DNA of 64,000 nt, from the NCBI RefSeq assembly GCF_902459805.1, contig NZ_CABPST010000001.1, positions 186,001 through 250,000 of the forward strand, written 5' to 3'. The DNA comes from Pandoraea bronchicola (lineage in GTDB: Bacteria; Pseudomonadota; Gammaproteobacteria; Burkholderiales; Burkholderiaceae). Positions 53,705 through 62,065 of the stretch are shown piece by piece (the stretch's first letter is position 1; the number at the start of each line of letters is the position of its first letter). The notes under the pieces are model-generated. The model had not been told where the DNA came from. It did not search any database and worked only from the letters and a program-made list of their open reading frames with translations. Both the position numbers and the translations under genes were made by a program.

Positions 53705-53745
53705 AAACACGGCGCACCGCAAAAGGGGTGCGCCGTGTTTGTTTT
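53705..53745. terminator. Intrinsic terminator between aldo/keto reductase and porin
   Basis: AAACACGGCGCACC (53705-53718) pairs with GGTGCGCCGTGTTT (53727-53740), a 14-bp stem with an 8-base loop, followed by GTTTT. It serves the plus-strand reductase and, with its A-rich left side, may also end the minus-strand porin transcript. Confidence 0.85.
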
Positions 53746-53785
53746 GCCGGTGCGCTGCTCGCGTGCAGCGCGCAATGTCAGTTCG

Positions 53786-54928
53786 TCAGAACGTGTGACG
53801 CAAACCGACGTTCACGCCCAACTGACTCGTGCCCGCCGTCGGCGAACCGCCCGCCCCGCCCGAGCTCACGGAGTACGCCGCGTGCTCGCTGTTCGCCAGC
53901 CATGCCACCTGCGTATACACAGCGGTGCGCTTCGATAGGAAGTACGTGCCTCGCAGCGTCGCCATCGTCGCGCGCGTGTTCTGACGCGCATTGAGCATGC
54001 GGAATACTTCGCCGTCCACCGCGAATGCCGGCGTGAACTGGTACAGCGCGCCGATGTAGAACATATCGGAATTCACGTCCGCCACCGCAGCGGACGCCGT
54101 CTGCACGCGACGGCCCAGCCATCCTGCCCCCGCCTTCCAGTTGCCGCCCTTCACATAGCCGTTCAACTGCCAACGGGTGTCCTTGTCCGACGAACTCGTG
54201 AGCGGCACGGTCGCAGCGCCGTTGAAGAAGCTCGCCGCCGCCCCCGCGCCGCCGCGCTGTTCGTCCCAGGCCCCCGCCACGCCGAACCATGCCGTGTCGT
54301 ACTTGAGCATGGCCGAAACCTGGCGGCAGGACGTCATCTGTCCGGGCGTCTGCCCGGCGCACGTGCCTTGCCCCGGCGAGTTGCCGGTGCCGCCGCTGTC
54401 GCGTCCGAACGAGTAGGTTGTGCCCACCGTCAGTCCTTGAAACACACCCTTGTACGCGACAGTGTTATCGCTGCGCGCATTCGGAATGTAGTTGTCGAGC
54501 GAGCCGCTGCCGTAGAGATCCGGGCCGAGAATGTCGGCGTCGCCCATGACCCAGAACGTCATCGAGTACTGACGGCCAAACGACAGCGTGCCGTATGAAT
54601 TCGACAGCCCCACCCACGCCTGACGGCCAAACAGCCGCCCGCCCTGATTGAGGTCGCCCGCGCGAACGTTGAAACCGCTCTCCAGCGCGAACACCGCATG
54701 CAGGCCACCACCGAGATCTTCATCGCCACGCAGGCCCCAGCGCGATGGCAACGAGCCGGTGTTGCCCGGCATGCGCACGAGCGAGCTGTTGTTGGCTCCG
54801 GCGTGCGAAATGTATTCGACACCGGTGTCGAGAATGCCGTAGAGCGTCACGCTCTGGGCCGAGGCGGAAGTGTGGGCCAATGCGAGGCCGGCGGCCAGCG
54901 CGAGCGCGGGCAGTCCCTTGAAGGTCAC
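53786..54928 (-). CDS. Gram-negative trimeric porin (OmpC/Burkholderia type)
   Basis: A 380-residue outer-membrane porin. The signal peptide ends at SASA (about 24). QSVTLYGILDTGVEYISHAG opens the first strand, RWGLRGDEDLGGGLHAVFALESGFN and GRQAWVGLSNSYGTLSFGRQYS are signature strands, and it ends in the aromatic GLRHTF. Family members form general diffusion trimers. It may be the last gene of the dioxygenase-aldolase-symporter cluster (159 bases downstream), or independently transcribed. Confidence 0.95.
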   Translation of the reverse strand: MTFKGLPALALAAGLALAHTSASAQSVTLYGILDTGVEYISHAGANNSSLVRMPGNTGSLPSRWGLRGDEDLGGGLHAVFALESGFNVRAGDLNQGGRLFGRQAWVGLSNSYGTLSFGRQYSMTFWVMGDADILGPDLYGSGSLDNYIPNARSDNTVAYKGVFQGLTVGTTYSFGRDSGGTGNSPGQGTCAGQTPGQMTSCRQVSAMLKYDTAWFGVAGAWDEQRGGAGAAASFFNGAATVPLTSSSDKDTRWQLNGYVKGGNWKAGAGWLGRRVQTASAAVADVNSDMFYIGALYQFTPAFAVDGEVFRMLNARQNTRATMATLRGTYFLSKRTAVYTQVAWLANSEHAAYSVSSGGAGGSPTAGTSQLGVNVGLRHTF

Positions 54929-55050
54929 GGTGATGTCTCCATTGAATCGTGTGGTGGTCCGGCCTGTGTCGACCGGTAGCTGACAAATGCCTGCGGGGGC
55001 AGGCGCCGCAGCCTGGCCGTCAGGGGACGGTCACGCCGCGGGTACCGCAA

Positions 55051-55076
55051 GGGCGAGCGCGGTCAGACGCTCGCCC
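55051..55076 (-). terminator. GC-rich stem-loop after the AAHS transporter
   Basis: GGGCGAGCG (55051-55059) and CGCTCGCCC (55068-55076), 12 bases beyond the transporter stop on the minus strand. The downstream T-run is poor (CTTGCGG), so it may be a weak terminator or an mRNA-stabilising hairpin ahead of the porin gene. Confidence 0.4.
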
Positions 55077-55087
55077 CCGAACACCGC

Positions 55088-56428
55088 TCAGACTGTGCCC
55101 GTGGCGGGCTTGGTGGCCGCCGCTGCGAGAGACCCGGTGCGGCCCACGCGACGGCGCATGACGAGCATCAGCGCCGCCGCAAGAAACGCGGGAATCGCGA
55201 CGATCTGAAAGGCTTGCGCCGTGCTCGATGCCGTGGCAATCAGCACGCCGCCGAGGCTGGAGCCGAGAATCGATCCGAGACGTCCCACCCCCAGCGCCCA
55301 GGCCACGCCGGTTGCACGCGATGCCGTCGGGTAGTACGCCGCCGTGAGCGCATTGGCCCCGGTCTGCGAACCCGCGACACCGAAGCCCGCGAGGAAGACC
55401 ACGATCATCAGCCAGCCCGATTGATGCGTCACCGATCCCAGCACACACAGCGCGATCCCGGCCATGACATACGACGCGGCGAGCACCCGATACGGACTCG
55501 TGCGATCCATTGCGAAACCGATCAGCACCGCACCGACAGTCCCGCCCAGCGGCAACATCGCACCGATGCGGGCCGCTTCCGCCAGCGTATAGCCCGAATC
55601 CTTGACCACCAGCGGCAGCCAGCTTGTGAGCAGATAGAACGCGCACAGCGTGCAGAAGTACGTCGCCCAAAGCAGCAGCGTGCCCACGACATACTGGCGT
55701 GTGAACAGCCCGCCGACGGCGGAAGTCGCCGCACCGGCGGGGGTGACTTCCGGGTCGATGCGCGTCACATGCGGATCGATGTGGCGTGCAATGGCGAGCA
55801 ATTGATCGGCGCTGTCTGCACGCGCAGCAAGGTAGCGCATCGACTCCGGCAACCAGCGCATGAGTACCGGCACGACCGCGAGCGGCACCACCCCGCCAGC
55901 GATCAGCACGCCGCGCCAGCCGATGTGCGGAAGCGTCTGCGCGACGATCTCCCCGCCGATGGCGAAGCCCAGCGTGAAGCCGCAGAACGTGGCCGTCACG
56001 AGCAGCGAACGCATGCGTTCCGCGCAATATTCCGAACTGAGGGTGATGGCGTTGGGCATGGCGCCGCCCAGACCAATGCCGGTAATGAAGCGCATGACGG
56101 CAAGCTCGGTCGGGCTGTGAACGTAGGCCGACGCAATGCTGCCCAGCGAGAACAGGATGACCGAGAGGATCAGCACGCGTTTGCGGCCGATGCGATCGGC
56201 CAGCGGACCGAAGATGAAGCAGCCGAGCATCAAGCCGCCAAGTCCGGCGCCGAAGACCGTACCGAGGCTGGTCGTCGCCATCGTCCATTCGCTACGGATG
56301 GCCGGGGCAAGATAGCCGATGGCCGCGGTATCGAAACCGTCCAGTGTCACGATCAGAAAGCACAGGGCAATCACGCGCCATTGAAATGGCGTGATGCCCC
56401 TGCGATTCATCAAAGCGGATATTTCCAT
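55088..56428 (-). CDS. MFS transporter, aromatic acid:H+ symporter (AAHS) family
   Basis: A 446-residue importer related to the transporter at 44364. TM1 has LDGFDTAAIGYLAPAIRSEW with the conserved Asp; GPLADRIGRKRVLI and RFITGIGLGGAMPNAITLSSEYC follow; GFAMDRTSPYRV marks the second half. ATG 56428 follows AGGAGACAGAC; longer frames lack a ribosome site. It lies 143 bases behind the aldolase-like gene on the same strand and would import the acid those enzymes degrade. Confidence 0.92.
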   Translation of the reverse strand: MEISALMNRRGITPFQWRVIALCFLIVTLDGFDTAAIGYLAPAIRSEWTMATTSLGTVFGAGLGGLMLGCFIFGPLADRIGRKRVLILSVILFSLGSIASAYVHSPTELAVMRFITGIGLGGAMPNAITLSSEYCAERMRSLLVTATFCGFTLGFAIGGEIVAQTLPHIGWRGVLIAGGVVPLAVVPVLMRWLPESMRYLAARADSADQLLAIARHIDPHVTRIDPEVTPAGAATSAVGGLFTRQYVVGTLLLWATYFCTLCAFYLLTSWLPLVVKDSGYTLAEAARIGAMLPLGGTVGAVLIGFAMDRTSPYRVLAASYVMAGIALCVLGSVTHQSGWLMIVVFLAGFGVAGSQTGANALTAAYYPTASRATGVAWALGVGRLGSILGSSLGGVLIATASSTAQAFQIVAIPAFLAAALMLVMRRRVGRTGSLAAAATKPATGTV

Positions 56429-56570
56429 GTCTGTCTCCTGTGCGGTGGTGACCGCGAACTGAGCGGCGGGCCGTGGCGTCTGTCGACGACGCTCTGTGAA
56501 GGCCACGCAGCCGGTTGGGGGCGATTACGTAAAAATGGCGGGCATGACGTTCCGGATCAATGCGTCACGA

Positions 56571-57296
56571 TCACGCGCCGCCCGGCACGCTTGTGCCGTG
56601 CAGTTCCGGATCGCCGGCCGAGAGGTATTCCCACATGCGCTCGATGATCCGGCCCGAGCGGGTGGCGCGCGCCCGGCAGGCGTCGGGATCGAGTACCGTC
56701 GCGGGGTAAGCGGCTTCGAGTGCGAGCACGTCGAGGTCGACGCGTGCGGCGTCTTCGAGGTACCACGTGAGGGCCACCATCGCCTCAAGGGTGTCTGCGG
56801 CGACGACCGCACCGTTGCCACGCATCACCACGGCAGCATTCGTGCCCATCTTCGCGATGACCGCCTCGGCCTGCGCGTCGGAGCGAATCAGTTGCGGGTC
56901 GTCCCACAACGGCACACCGGGCGCGAAGTAAGTGCCCGGGCCATGCAACGCGCGCGGGGTTCTGCCCAGCGTCGAGAGCGACATGGTCTTGGGCGGCATC
57001 GAGCGCGCCACCGCGCCAATCTCGGGCCGTGAGCGATAGAGCTTCTGATGCAGACGGACTTCGCCGAGCACGCCTTCAGGCAGCGGACCATCGACGGGCA
57101 CCACCGTGCCCGTTTCGCCCACGCCGATGAGCCCCATCGGACGCGCCGCGCATACGAGAAAGTGATCGGCGTCGAGACGCGCGCTGCAATGACCGTAAGC
57201 GTGCGCCAGGCCCGCGCGAGCCAGCGTGCGCGCCGCCACGCGCACCGCGCGATCCCGCTCGGCGATGCACGCGGCATCAAACGTGTGTTGTGTCAT
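56571..57296 (-). CDS. Class II aldolase/adducin family protein, putative aromatic decarboxylase
   Basis: A 241-residue cytosolic protein with the class II aldolase fold: LARAGLAHAYGHCSARLDADHFLV, EVRLHQKLYRSRPEIGAVARSMPP, RALHGPGTYFAPGVPLWDDPQLI, AAVVMRGNGAVVAADTLEAMVALTWYLEDAARV. The zinc-binding His-x-His of aldolases (usually VVHTHPP) reads Arg98-Ser-Met100 here, though His118 in LHGPG remains. Some members of this family decarboxylate dihydroxylated aromatic acids, for example 3,4-dihydroxyphthalate, which suits the neighbouring extradiol dioxygenase. Function is inferred, not shown. Confidence 0.75.
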   Translation of the reverse strand: MTQHTFDAACIAERDRAVRVAARTLARAGLAHAYGHCSARLDADHFLVCAARPMGLIGVGETGTVVPVDGPLPEGVLGEVRLHQKLYRSRPEIGAVARSMPPKTMSLSTLGRTPRALHGPGTYFAPGVPLWDDPQLIRSDAQAEAVIAKMGTNAAVVMRGNGAVVAADTLEAMVALTWYLEDAARVDLDVLALEAAYPATVLDPDACRARATRSGRIIERMWEYLSAGDPELHGTSVPGGA

Positions 57297-57374
57297 GGGG
57301 AATCCTGCGCATGCGGTGTGACGGCCGCCGGCCAATCGACGCACCGCATCTGGTCAAAAGGTCCGGTGGAAAAA

Positions 57375-58238
57375 TCAGGCCGAGAACTCGGGGATCTCGG
57401 GTTTCGCGCCCCACATGCAGAACCCCGTCGGATCGAAGGGGAACTGACGCGGCACGTAGGTTGCCTCGTCCTCGGGGGCAATCTTGCGAACGCCCGTGGA
57501 GTACTCGTAGACCATGCCGTCCGGGCCGGCGAAGTATAGGAACATCGCGTGAGACGTCGGGTGACGCCCCGGACCGAAGCGAATCGGCACGCCCTGCTCG
57601 CGCAGGAAGTACCAAGAGCGCATGAGGTCGTCGATGGTATTGACCTGGAAGTTCACATGCTGGATGCCGGCGCGCTTGGCCGGGAACAGCGCGATCTTGT
57701 GATGCACGTCGTCGATGCGCAGCAGTGGTGCGTCGCCGATGCGATCCGACACGCGGGCGTTGCAAACGCTCGTCCAGAACGCCTCGTCCCGGCGCGCGTC
57801 AGTCGTACACAACCCCACATGACTGAACGAATCGATGCCGGCATCGCGCTCGCCGTGATAACCGCGTCCGGTCTGCGCAGCGCGCAACACCAGTTCGATC
57901 TGATTGCCGGTCGGGTCGCGAAACGTCAGGAAGCCGGCCACGCGACGCATGTCGGCTTCGTCACGCGTTCCGCGTCGAAACGCGATGTGCATGGCCTCGA
58001 GCTGCGCGGCGGCGGCATCGAAGTGCGCGTCGCTTGCCACGTCGAACGCAACCGTGTGGTCGGCGGGATCGCCCTCGAAGTAGCACACCGAATGGTCGCG
58101 GCTGTCGCTGCGAAAGAATACGTAACCGGCCTCCCGGCGCACTTCCTGCAACCCGAGAATGCTGCGCGCATAGCGTGTGGCACCTTCGAGGTCGCGTGTG
58201 CCCAGCCGCACGTAACGAATGTCGTGCAGATTGATCAC
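57375..58238 (-). CDS. Type I extradiol ring-cleavage dioxygenase (VOC superfamily)
   Basis: A 287-residue two-module enzyme related to 2,3-dihydroxybiphenyl 1,2-dioxygenase. Fe(II) ligands are His140 (SFSHVGLC), His194 (IQHVNFQV) and Glu244 (MVYEYSTG); His179/His180 (DVHHKIAL) match the catalytic base. PTGNQIEL ends module 1. It would open a catechol ring next to a hydroxyl. First gene of the minus-strand aromatic cluster, 78 bases ahead of the aldolase-like gene. No following hydrolase or hydratase is present. Confidence 0.88.
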   Translation of the reverse strand: MINLHDIRYVRLGTRDLEGATRYARSILGLQEVRREAGYVFFRSDSRDHSVCYFEGDPADHTVAFDVASDAHFDAAAAQLEAMHIAFRRGTRDEADMRRVAGFLTFRDPTGNQIELVLRAAQTGRGYHGERDAGIDSFSHVGLCTTDARRDEAFWTSVCNARVSDRIGDAPLLRIDDVHHKIALFPAKRAGIQHVNFQVNTIDDLMRSWYFLREQGVPIRFGPGRHPTSHAMFLYFAGPDGMVYEYSTGVRKIAPEDEATYVPRQFPFDPTGFCMWGAKPEIPEFSA

Positions 58239-58344
58239 CGCTTGTCTCCTGCGGATATTGTTCGTGTCACGGGCGTGCGCCCGGTGACTTCAATGTCGTG
58301 AGAGATACGATAAGGATCGATGCCGAATGACGCCAACAAATTGC

Positions 58345-58363
58345 GTAAATGCGCAGTATTTAC
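58345..58363. promoter_or_regulatory. Inverted repeat ahead of the dioxygenase gene
   Basis: GTAAAT-GCGCAGT-ATTTAC, perfect 6-bp arms with a 7-base spacer, about 107 bases upstream of the dioxygenase start and beyond the end of a LysR gene. Position suits a LysR activator site for this cluster. Confidence 0.45.
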
Positions 58364-58444
58364 AGCATGAATTGGGGGTGCAGCATGCGCATGGCATCGC
58401 CGCCGCGCTGGGCGGCGCGCCTGGCTCGCGGCGAAGATGGCGGA

Positions 58445-59365
58445 TCAGTCTTCGCCGTGGAACAGGCGGAAGATGGTGCTGCGCAACCAGCGATGGCCGG
58501 CGTCGGTGTGAAAGCGTTCGTGCCACAGTTGCGAGATGTCGAACTCAGGGCCTTCGAACGGCAACGCGTAAGTGCACAGATCCGCGGCGGACTTGAGCGC
58601 GCGTCCGAGCCGCGTCGGCACACACACCACGAGGTCGCTTGCTGCGATCAGCGCCGAGAGCCCCATCGAGTGCGCCATGCGCAGCGCAACGTGACGCTGG
58701 CGTCCCGCCTGCGCAAACCAATGTTCGACGGCCGTTTCGAAAACATCGTGATGGCCGGCCGTCGGACGATAGACCGCGTGCGCGGCGTCGAGGAAGGCGT
58801 CGCTGGTCAGTTGCTCGCGAATCACGGGATGCCCGTCGCGCACGAGTGCGACGTAATGTTCACGAAACAGACGCTGCTGGTGAAAGCCCGACGAGAAGCG
58901 GGTGAACAGACCCAGCGTGAGATCGATGTCACCCATCGCCATGGCGTTCTGCGCCTCACGCGGCGTGGTGTCGACCGTGACGATGCGCACGCCCGGCGCC
59001 TCTGCGGCAAGCGTGGCCATCAGCTTCGGCATGAAGATCAACTGACCGATATCGCTCAGGTAAAGGCGGAACGTGCGTTGCGCGTTTGCCGGCACGAAGT
59101 CCTGCGGTGCTTCCACGGCGCCGCGAATCAGGCCGAGACCCTCGGTCACAGGTGGCGCGAGCGTGAGGGCAAGATCGGTTGGCAACATGCCTTGCGGCGT
59201 CTTGACGAACAACGGATCGCCAAACGCGAGGCGCAGGCGTTTGAGCGCGTTGCTCACGGCCGATTGCGTGAGGCTCAGTTCCTCTGCGGTGACGGTCGTG
59301 CTGCGCGTGCGCAGCAGCGACTCGAACACGAGCAACAGATTCAGATCGAGCGAGCGTAAGTTCAT
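58445..59365 (-). CDS. LysR-family transcriptional regulator
   Basis: A 306-residue regulator of the NodD/PcpR-like type: LRSLDLNLLLVFESLLRTRSTTVTAEELSLTQSAVSNALKRLRLAFGDPLFVKTPQGMLPT is the HTH and the DPLFVKTPQGMLPT wing is typical. It lies just upstream of the dioxygenase cluster and on the same strand, so it could be its activator, though not divergently placed. An AT-rich repeat lies between. Confidence 0.9.
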   Translation of the reverse strand: MNLRSLDLNLLLVFESLLRTRSTTVTAEELSLTQSAVSNALKRLRLAFGDPLFVKTPQGMLPTDLALTLAPPVTEGLGLIRGAVEAPQDFVPANAQRTFRLYLSDIGQLIFMPKLMATLAAEAPGVRIVTVDTTPREAQNAMAMGDIDLTLGLFTRFSSGFHQQRLFREHYVALVRDGHPVIREQLTSDAFLDAAHAVYRPTAGHHDVFETAVEHWFAQAGRQRHVALRMAHSMGLSALIAASDLVVCVPTRLGRALKSAADLCTYALPFEGPEFDISQLWHERFHTDAGHRWLRSTIFRLFHGED

Positions 59366-59508
59366 GCCCAGCCGTGCAGTCCTGCAAGAAGCGTTACGAG
59401 CCGCAGGGTCGGGTCACCCAAGGCGGTGCGGTCCCGTATTTTAGGTAACGTCCTTGAACGTGCGCAGTGCGGAAAACCCCGCCCGCTCGGGTGGCGGCGT
59501 TCGTGGTA

Positions 59509-60408
59509 TTACGTGCGCGCGCTTGCACGCGCCGCTTCATGCAGACGGGCAATGACCTCCAGCACCTCGGGACGCTTCTCGCGCTTGGCCGTCACGATGT
59601 GGTACTTCAACGGACACTCGACTTCGATGTCCGACAGACGCTTGAGACGGCTGCGAGCGATCCAGGCATCGGCCAGTGGCGCACGCGCCATCGCGATGCC
59701 CAGCCCGGCCTCGGCCGCCGCGAGCACGACGGTGTAATCCTCGAAGCGCCGGTCACGCGCGCGCGGGCGCAGCGAAACGCCTTGCGCGCCACACCACGCG
59801 CGCCAACCTGTGAGGTCGGAGTCGTGCAGCAGCGGCATCGCCAGCATGTCGGCCGTGCTCGCGCCTTCAAGACGTTGCGCCATCTCCAGCGACGCGATCG
59901 GGTACAGCGTCTCACCCATCAGCGGTTCGGAATCGACATTTGCCCACCCCCCACGTCCATAGCGCAGCGCGATGTCGACCTCCCCCGCGCCCACGTCGGC
60001 GGTGCGATGCTCGGTGGCGACGTGAATGTTGAGGAACGGCGGCCCGTCTTCGAGCGAGCGCAGCCGTTCGAGCAGCCAGAGTTTGGCAAAGGACGGCACC
60101 ACGCTCAGACGCACGGCCGGCGCCTTGCGCGCCTGATGCCACTGGTCGGCCGCGGCGTCGATCACGTCGAACGCATGCTCGATACGCCCGAGAAATCGCT
60201 GGCCGTCGCACGTCAGGCTGACACCCCGGCCGTGCCGATCGAACAGCGCGCATCCGAGCCAGTTTTCGACGGCGCCGACCCGGCGGCTGATTGCGCCATG
60301 CGTGAGACCGCTCGCCTCGGCCGCCGCCGTGAACGAGCCGTGACGCGCGACGAGGCAGACAGTCTCCAGATTGGCCAGCGGCGGGCGGGCGCGGTGAGAA
60401 GTATTCAT
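59509..60408 (-). CDS. LysR-family transcriptional regulator (GcvA-like)
   Basis: A 299-residue regulator. HTH: LANLETVCLVARHGSFTAAAEASGLTHGAISRRVGAVENWLGCALFDRHGRGVSLT. The effector domain includes VDIALRYGRGGWANVDSEPLMGETLYPIASLEMA, as in GcvA-type regulators. Divergent from the YfcF-like glutathione transferase, 197 bases apart; that gene may be its target. Confidence 0.9.
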   Translation of the reverse strand: MNTSHRARPPLANLETVCLVARHGSFTAAAEASGLTHGAISRRVGAVENWLGCALFDRHGRGVSLTCDGQRFLGRIEHAFDVIDAAADQWHQARKAPAVRLSVVPSFAKLWLLERLRSLEDGPPFLNIHVATEHRTADVGAGEVDIALRYGRGGWANVDSEPLMGETLYPIASLEMAQRLEGASTADMLAMPLLHDSDLTGWRAWCGAQGVSLRPRARDRRFEDYTVVLAAAEAGLGIAMARAPLADAWIARSRLKRLSDIEVECPLKYHIVTAKREKRPEVLEVIARLHEAARASART

Positions 60409-60605
60409 AGGACGGGGGGCGAAAGTCTACACGCGGGGAGAGGCCGCAAGGTGTGAATCCAGATCACAGCTCACTGGCGAATTGTGCAGTAGCTTATCAC
60501 CGCACGCGTGCGGCAAGATTATCGCTTGCGGGCCGCTGCGCCAACATCGCACGCCGTTACGGCATGCGTCGCCGTCGCCCGCGTTTCCCTTCACAGGAGT
60601 TCATC

Positions 60606-61277
60606 GTGTCAGTCGCCGCCCCCGCCTCGTTCACACTCTATGTGGACGCTCAGTTCACGAGCCCCTACGCACTGTCGGTCTTCGTCACGCTGCGCGAGAA
60701 AGGTCTGCCGTTCGATCTGCGCACCGTCGACCTCGGGCTGGGCGCGCACTACGAAACCAGCTTCGCGGATATGTCGCTCACGCGTCGCGTCCCGACGCTT
60801 GTGCATGGCGACTTCACGCTGTCCGAATCATCGGCCATCACCGAATATCTCGAAACGATTTCGCCCGATGTGCCGGTCTATCCGGTGGACGTGCGCGAGC
60901 GCGCACGGGCGCGTCAGGTGCAGGCCTGGTTGCGCAGCGATCTGGGGGCCCTGCGAGAGGAGCGCTCAACGGAATTCATCTACTATGGCCCGACGGACAA
61001 GCCGCTCACCGACGCGGGCTACGCCGCCGCAAGCAAGCTGATCGCCATTGCCCAGAGCCTGCTGCCCGATGGGCGCATGTCGCTGTTCGACAAGTGGTGT
61101 ATCGCGGACGTCGATCTCGCGCTGATGCTCAACCGCCTCGTGTACAACGACGACGTGGTGCCGCCAGCACTGGCCGAGTATGCGCGCCGTCAATTCACGC
61201 GCCCGGCAGTGCAGGAATGGGTGGCGATGACGCGTCCGCCGCGTCCGGGCGATCGGGTTGACGGCAAGGCCGCCTGA
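60606..61277 (+). CDS. yfcF: Glutathione S-transferase (YfcF-like)
   Basis: A 223-residue transferase. The thioredoxin fold starts FTLYVDAQFTSPYALSVFVTLREKGLPFDLRTVDL, the YfcF signature, then VPTLVHGDFTLSESSAITEYLE. The helical domain has WCIADVDLALMLNRLVYN. GTG 60606 follows AGGAG with 7-base spacing and is preferred over distant ATGs. E. coli YfcF contributes to peroxide resistance; the same role is only suggested here. Confidence 0.88.
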   Translation: MSVAAPASFTLYVDAQFTSPYALSVFVTLREKGLPFDLRTVDLGLGAHYETSFADMSLTRRVPTLVHGDFTLSESSAITEYLETISPDVPVYPVDVRERARARQVQAWLRSDLGALREERSTEFIYYGPTDKPLTDAGYAAASKLIAIAQSLLPDGRMSLFDKWCIADVDLALMLNRLVYNDDVVPPALAEYARRQFTRPAVQEWVAMTRPPRPGDRVDGKAA

Positions 61278-61290
61278 GCGGCAATTCCGA

Positions 61291-61644
61291 TCAGGCCGCC
61301 ACCATCGCCAGCCGTTGGCGATGAATGCGGATGTGCAGCAGGACCAGCAGACGGTTCGGGCAGTCGTTGCGCAATGCAACGCTGCCACGGCCGCCCGCGC
61401 CATGCAGGGTGGCATGACGGGAGCTCAGCGCCGCCTGATACGCCGCCGCCGCGAGAGAGCGTGCGGCGAGCATCAACAGCAGCAGCGAAGCGGCCATCGC
61501 GATCCGGAAATCGGCCGAGGTGAAGATTCGCTCGGGCACGTCGAAGATCAGCATGGCGATCACGACACAGGCATCGATGCCAGCGGCGCCCAACGAGGCC
61601 ACCAGCAAATAAGCCCGCAACATCCGAATCGTTGACGATTTCAT
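61291..61644 (-). CDS. Small membrane protein of unknown function
   Basis: A 117-residue protein not recognised. Two hydrophobic segments (about 9-32, LRAYLLVASLGAAGIDACVVIAML, and 46-68, FRIAMAASLLLLMLAARSLAAAA) are separated by an acidic loop; the C-terminal 50 residues are basic (CPNRLLVLLHIRIHRQRL). It overlaps no other gene and ends 13 bases from the glutathione transferase stop. Confidence 0.6.
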   Translation of the reverse strand: MKSSTIRMLRAYLLVASLGAAGIDACVVIAMLIFDVPERIFTSADFRIAMAASLLLLMLAARSLAAAAYQAALSSRHATLHGAGGRGSVALRNDCPNRLLVLLHIRIHRQRLAMVAA

Positions 61645-62065
61645 TTGTCTCCTCTCCCTTGGCTTTCCCCGGGCCGAAACGCCGCCAGCCTTAGATCACC
61701 CGCCCAAAGCGGGCCATCGGCAACGCTGCGTCGCGCCCGACATCATCCGCTTCTGATCATAATTGTCGAGCACCTTCGGCTTGGCATGCGGAAACGCTTT
61801 TTTACATACGCTTACCCTCGCGCAGCCGGGCTTGTGGCAAGGCTGCGCCGCGTTGACTTTCTCGCGAAATCGCGCACTTTTCTTGCAAAAACAGGCCAAA
61901 TTCCGATGTTTTTTGGCGCAATTTCGGCGCAAAGCCCGGTAAGACGGCTTGCGCGGTGAATTCAGTCGACAGGCAGGGGCCGAAAGGAGGAAAATATCGC
62001 CACCTTGCCGTTTACGTTAACGGCACTGACGACTAAAGCCCCCTCTGCCGAGACATTGAAGAAAC
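61645..62065. other. Lower-GC intergenic region upstream of ilvE
   Basis: 421 bases, more AT-rich around 61780-61930 (runs such as GCTTTTTTACATACG and CGATGTTTTTTGG). A lysine- and cysteine-rich minus-strand frame at 61696-61932 has no ribosome site or known relatives in memory. An inverted repeat at 62007-62024 precedes ilvE. No gene is supported. Confidence 0.5.
62007..62024. promoter_or_regulatory. Inverted repeat ahead of ilvE
   Basis: GCCGTT-TACGTT-AACGGC, perfect 6-bp arms, 42 bases before the ilvE ATG. The core TTTACGTTAACG resembles the palindromes reported for branched-chain amino acid regulators of the LiuR type in proteobacteria; that link is from memory and tentative. Confidence 0.4.

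Noticed and set aside
61696-61932. 78-codon Lys/Cys-rich minus-strand frame
   Set aside because: No ribosome site, no known relatives, and it lies in an intergenic stretch with altered base composition.
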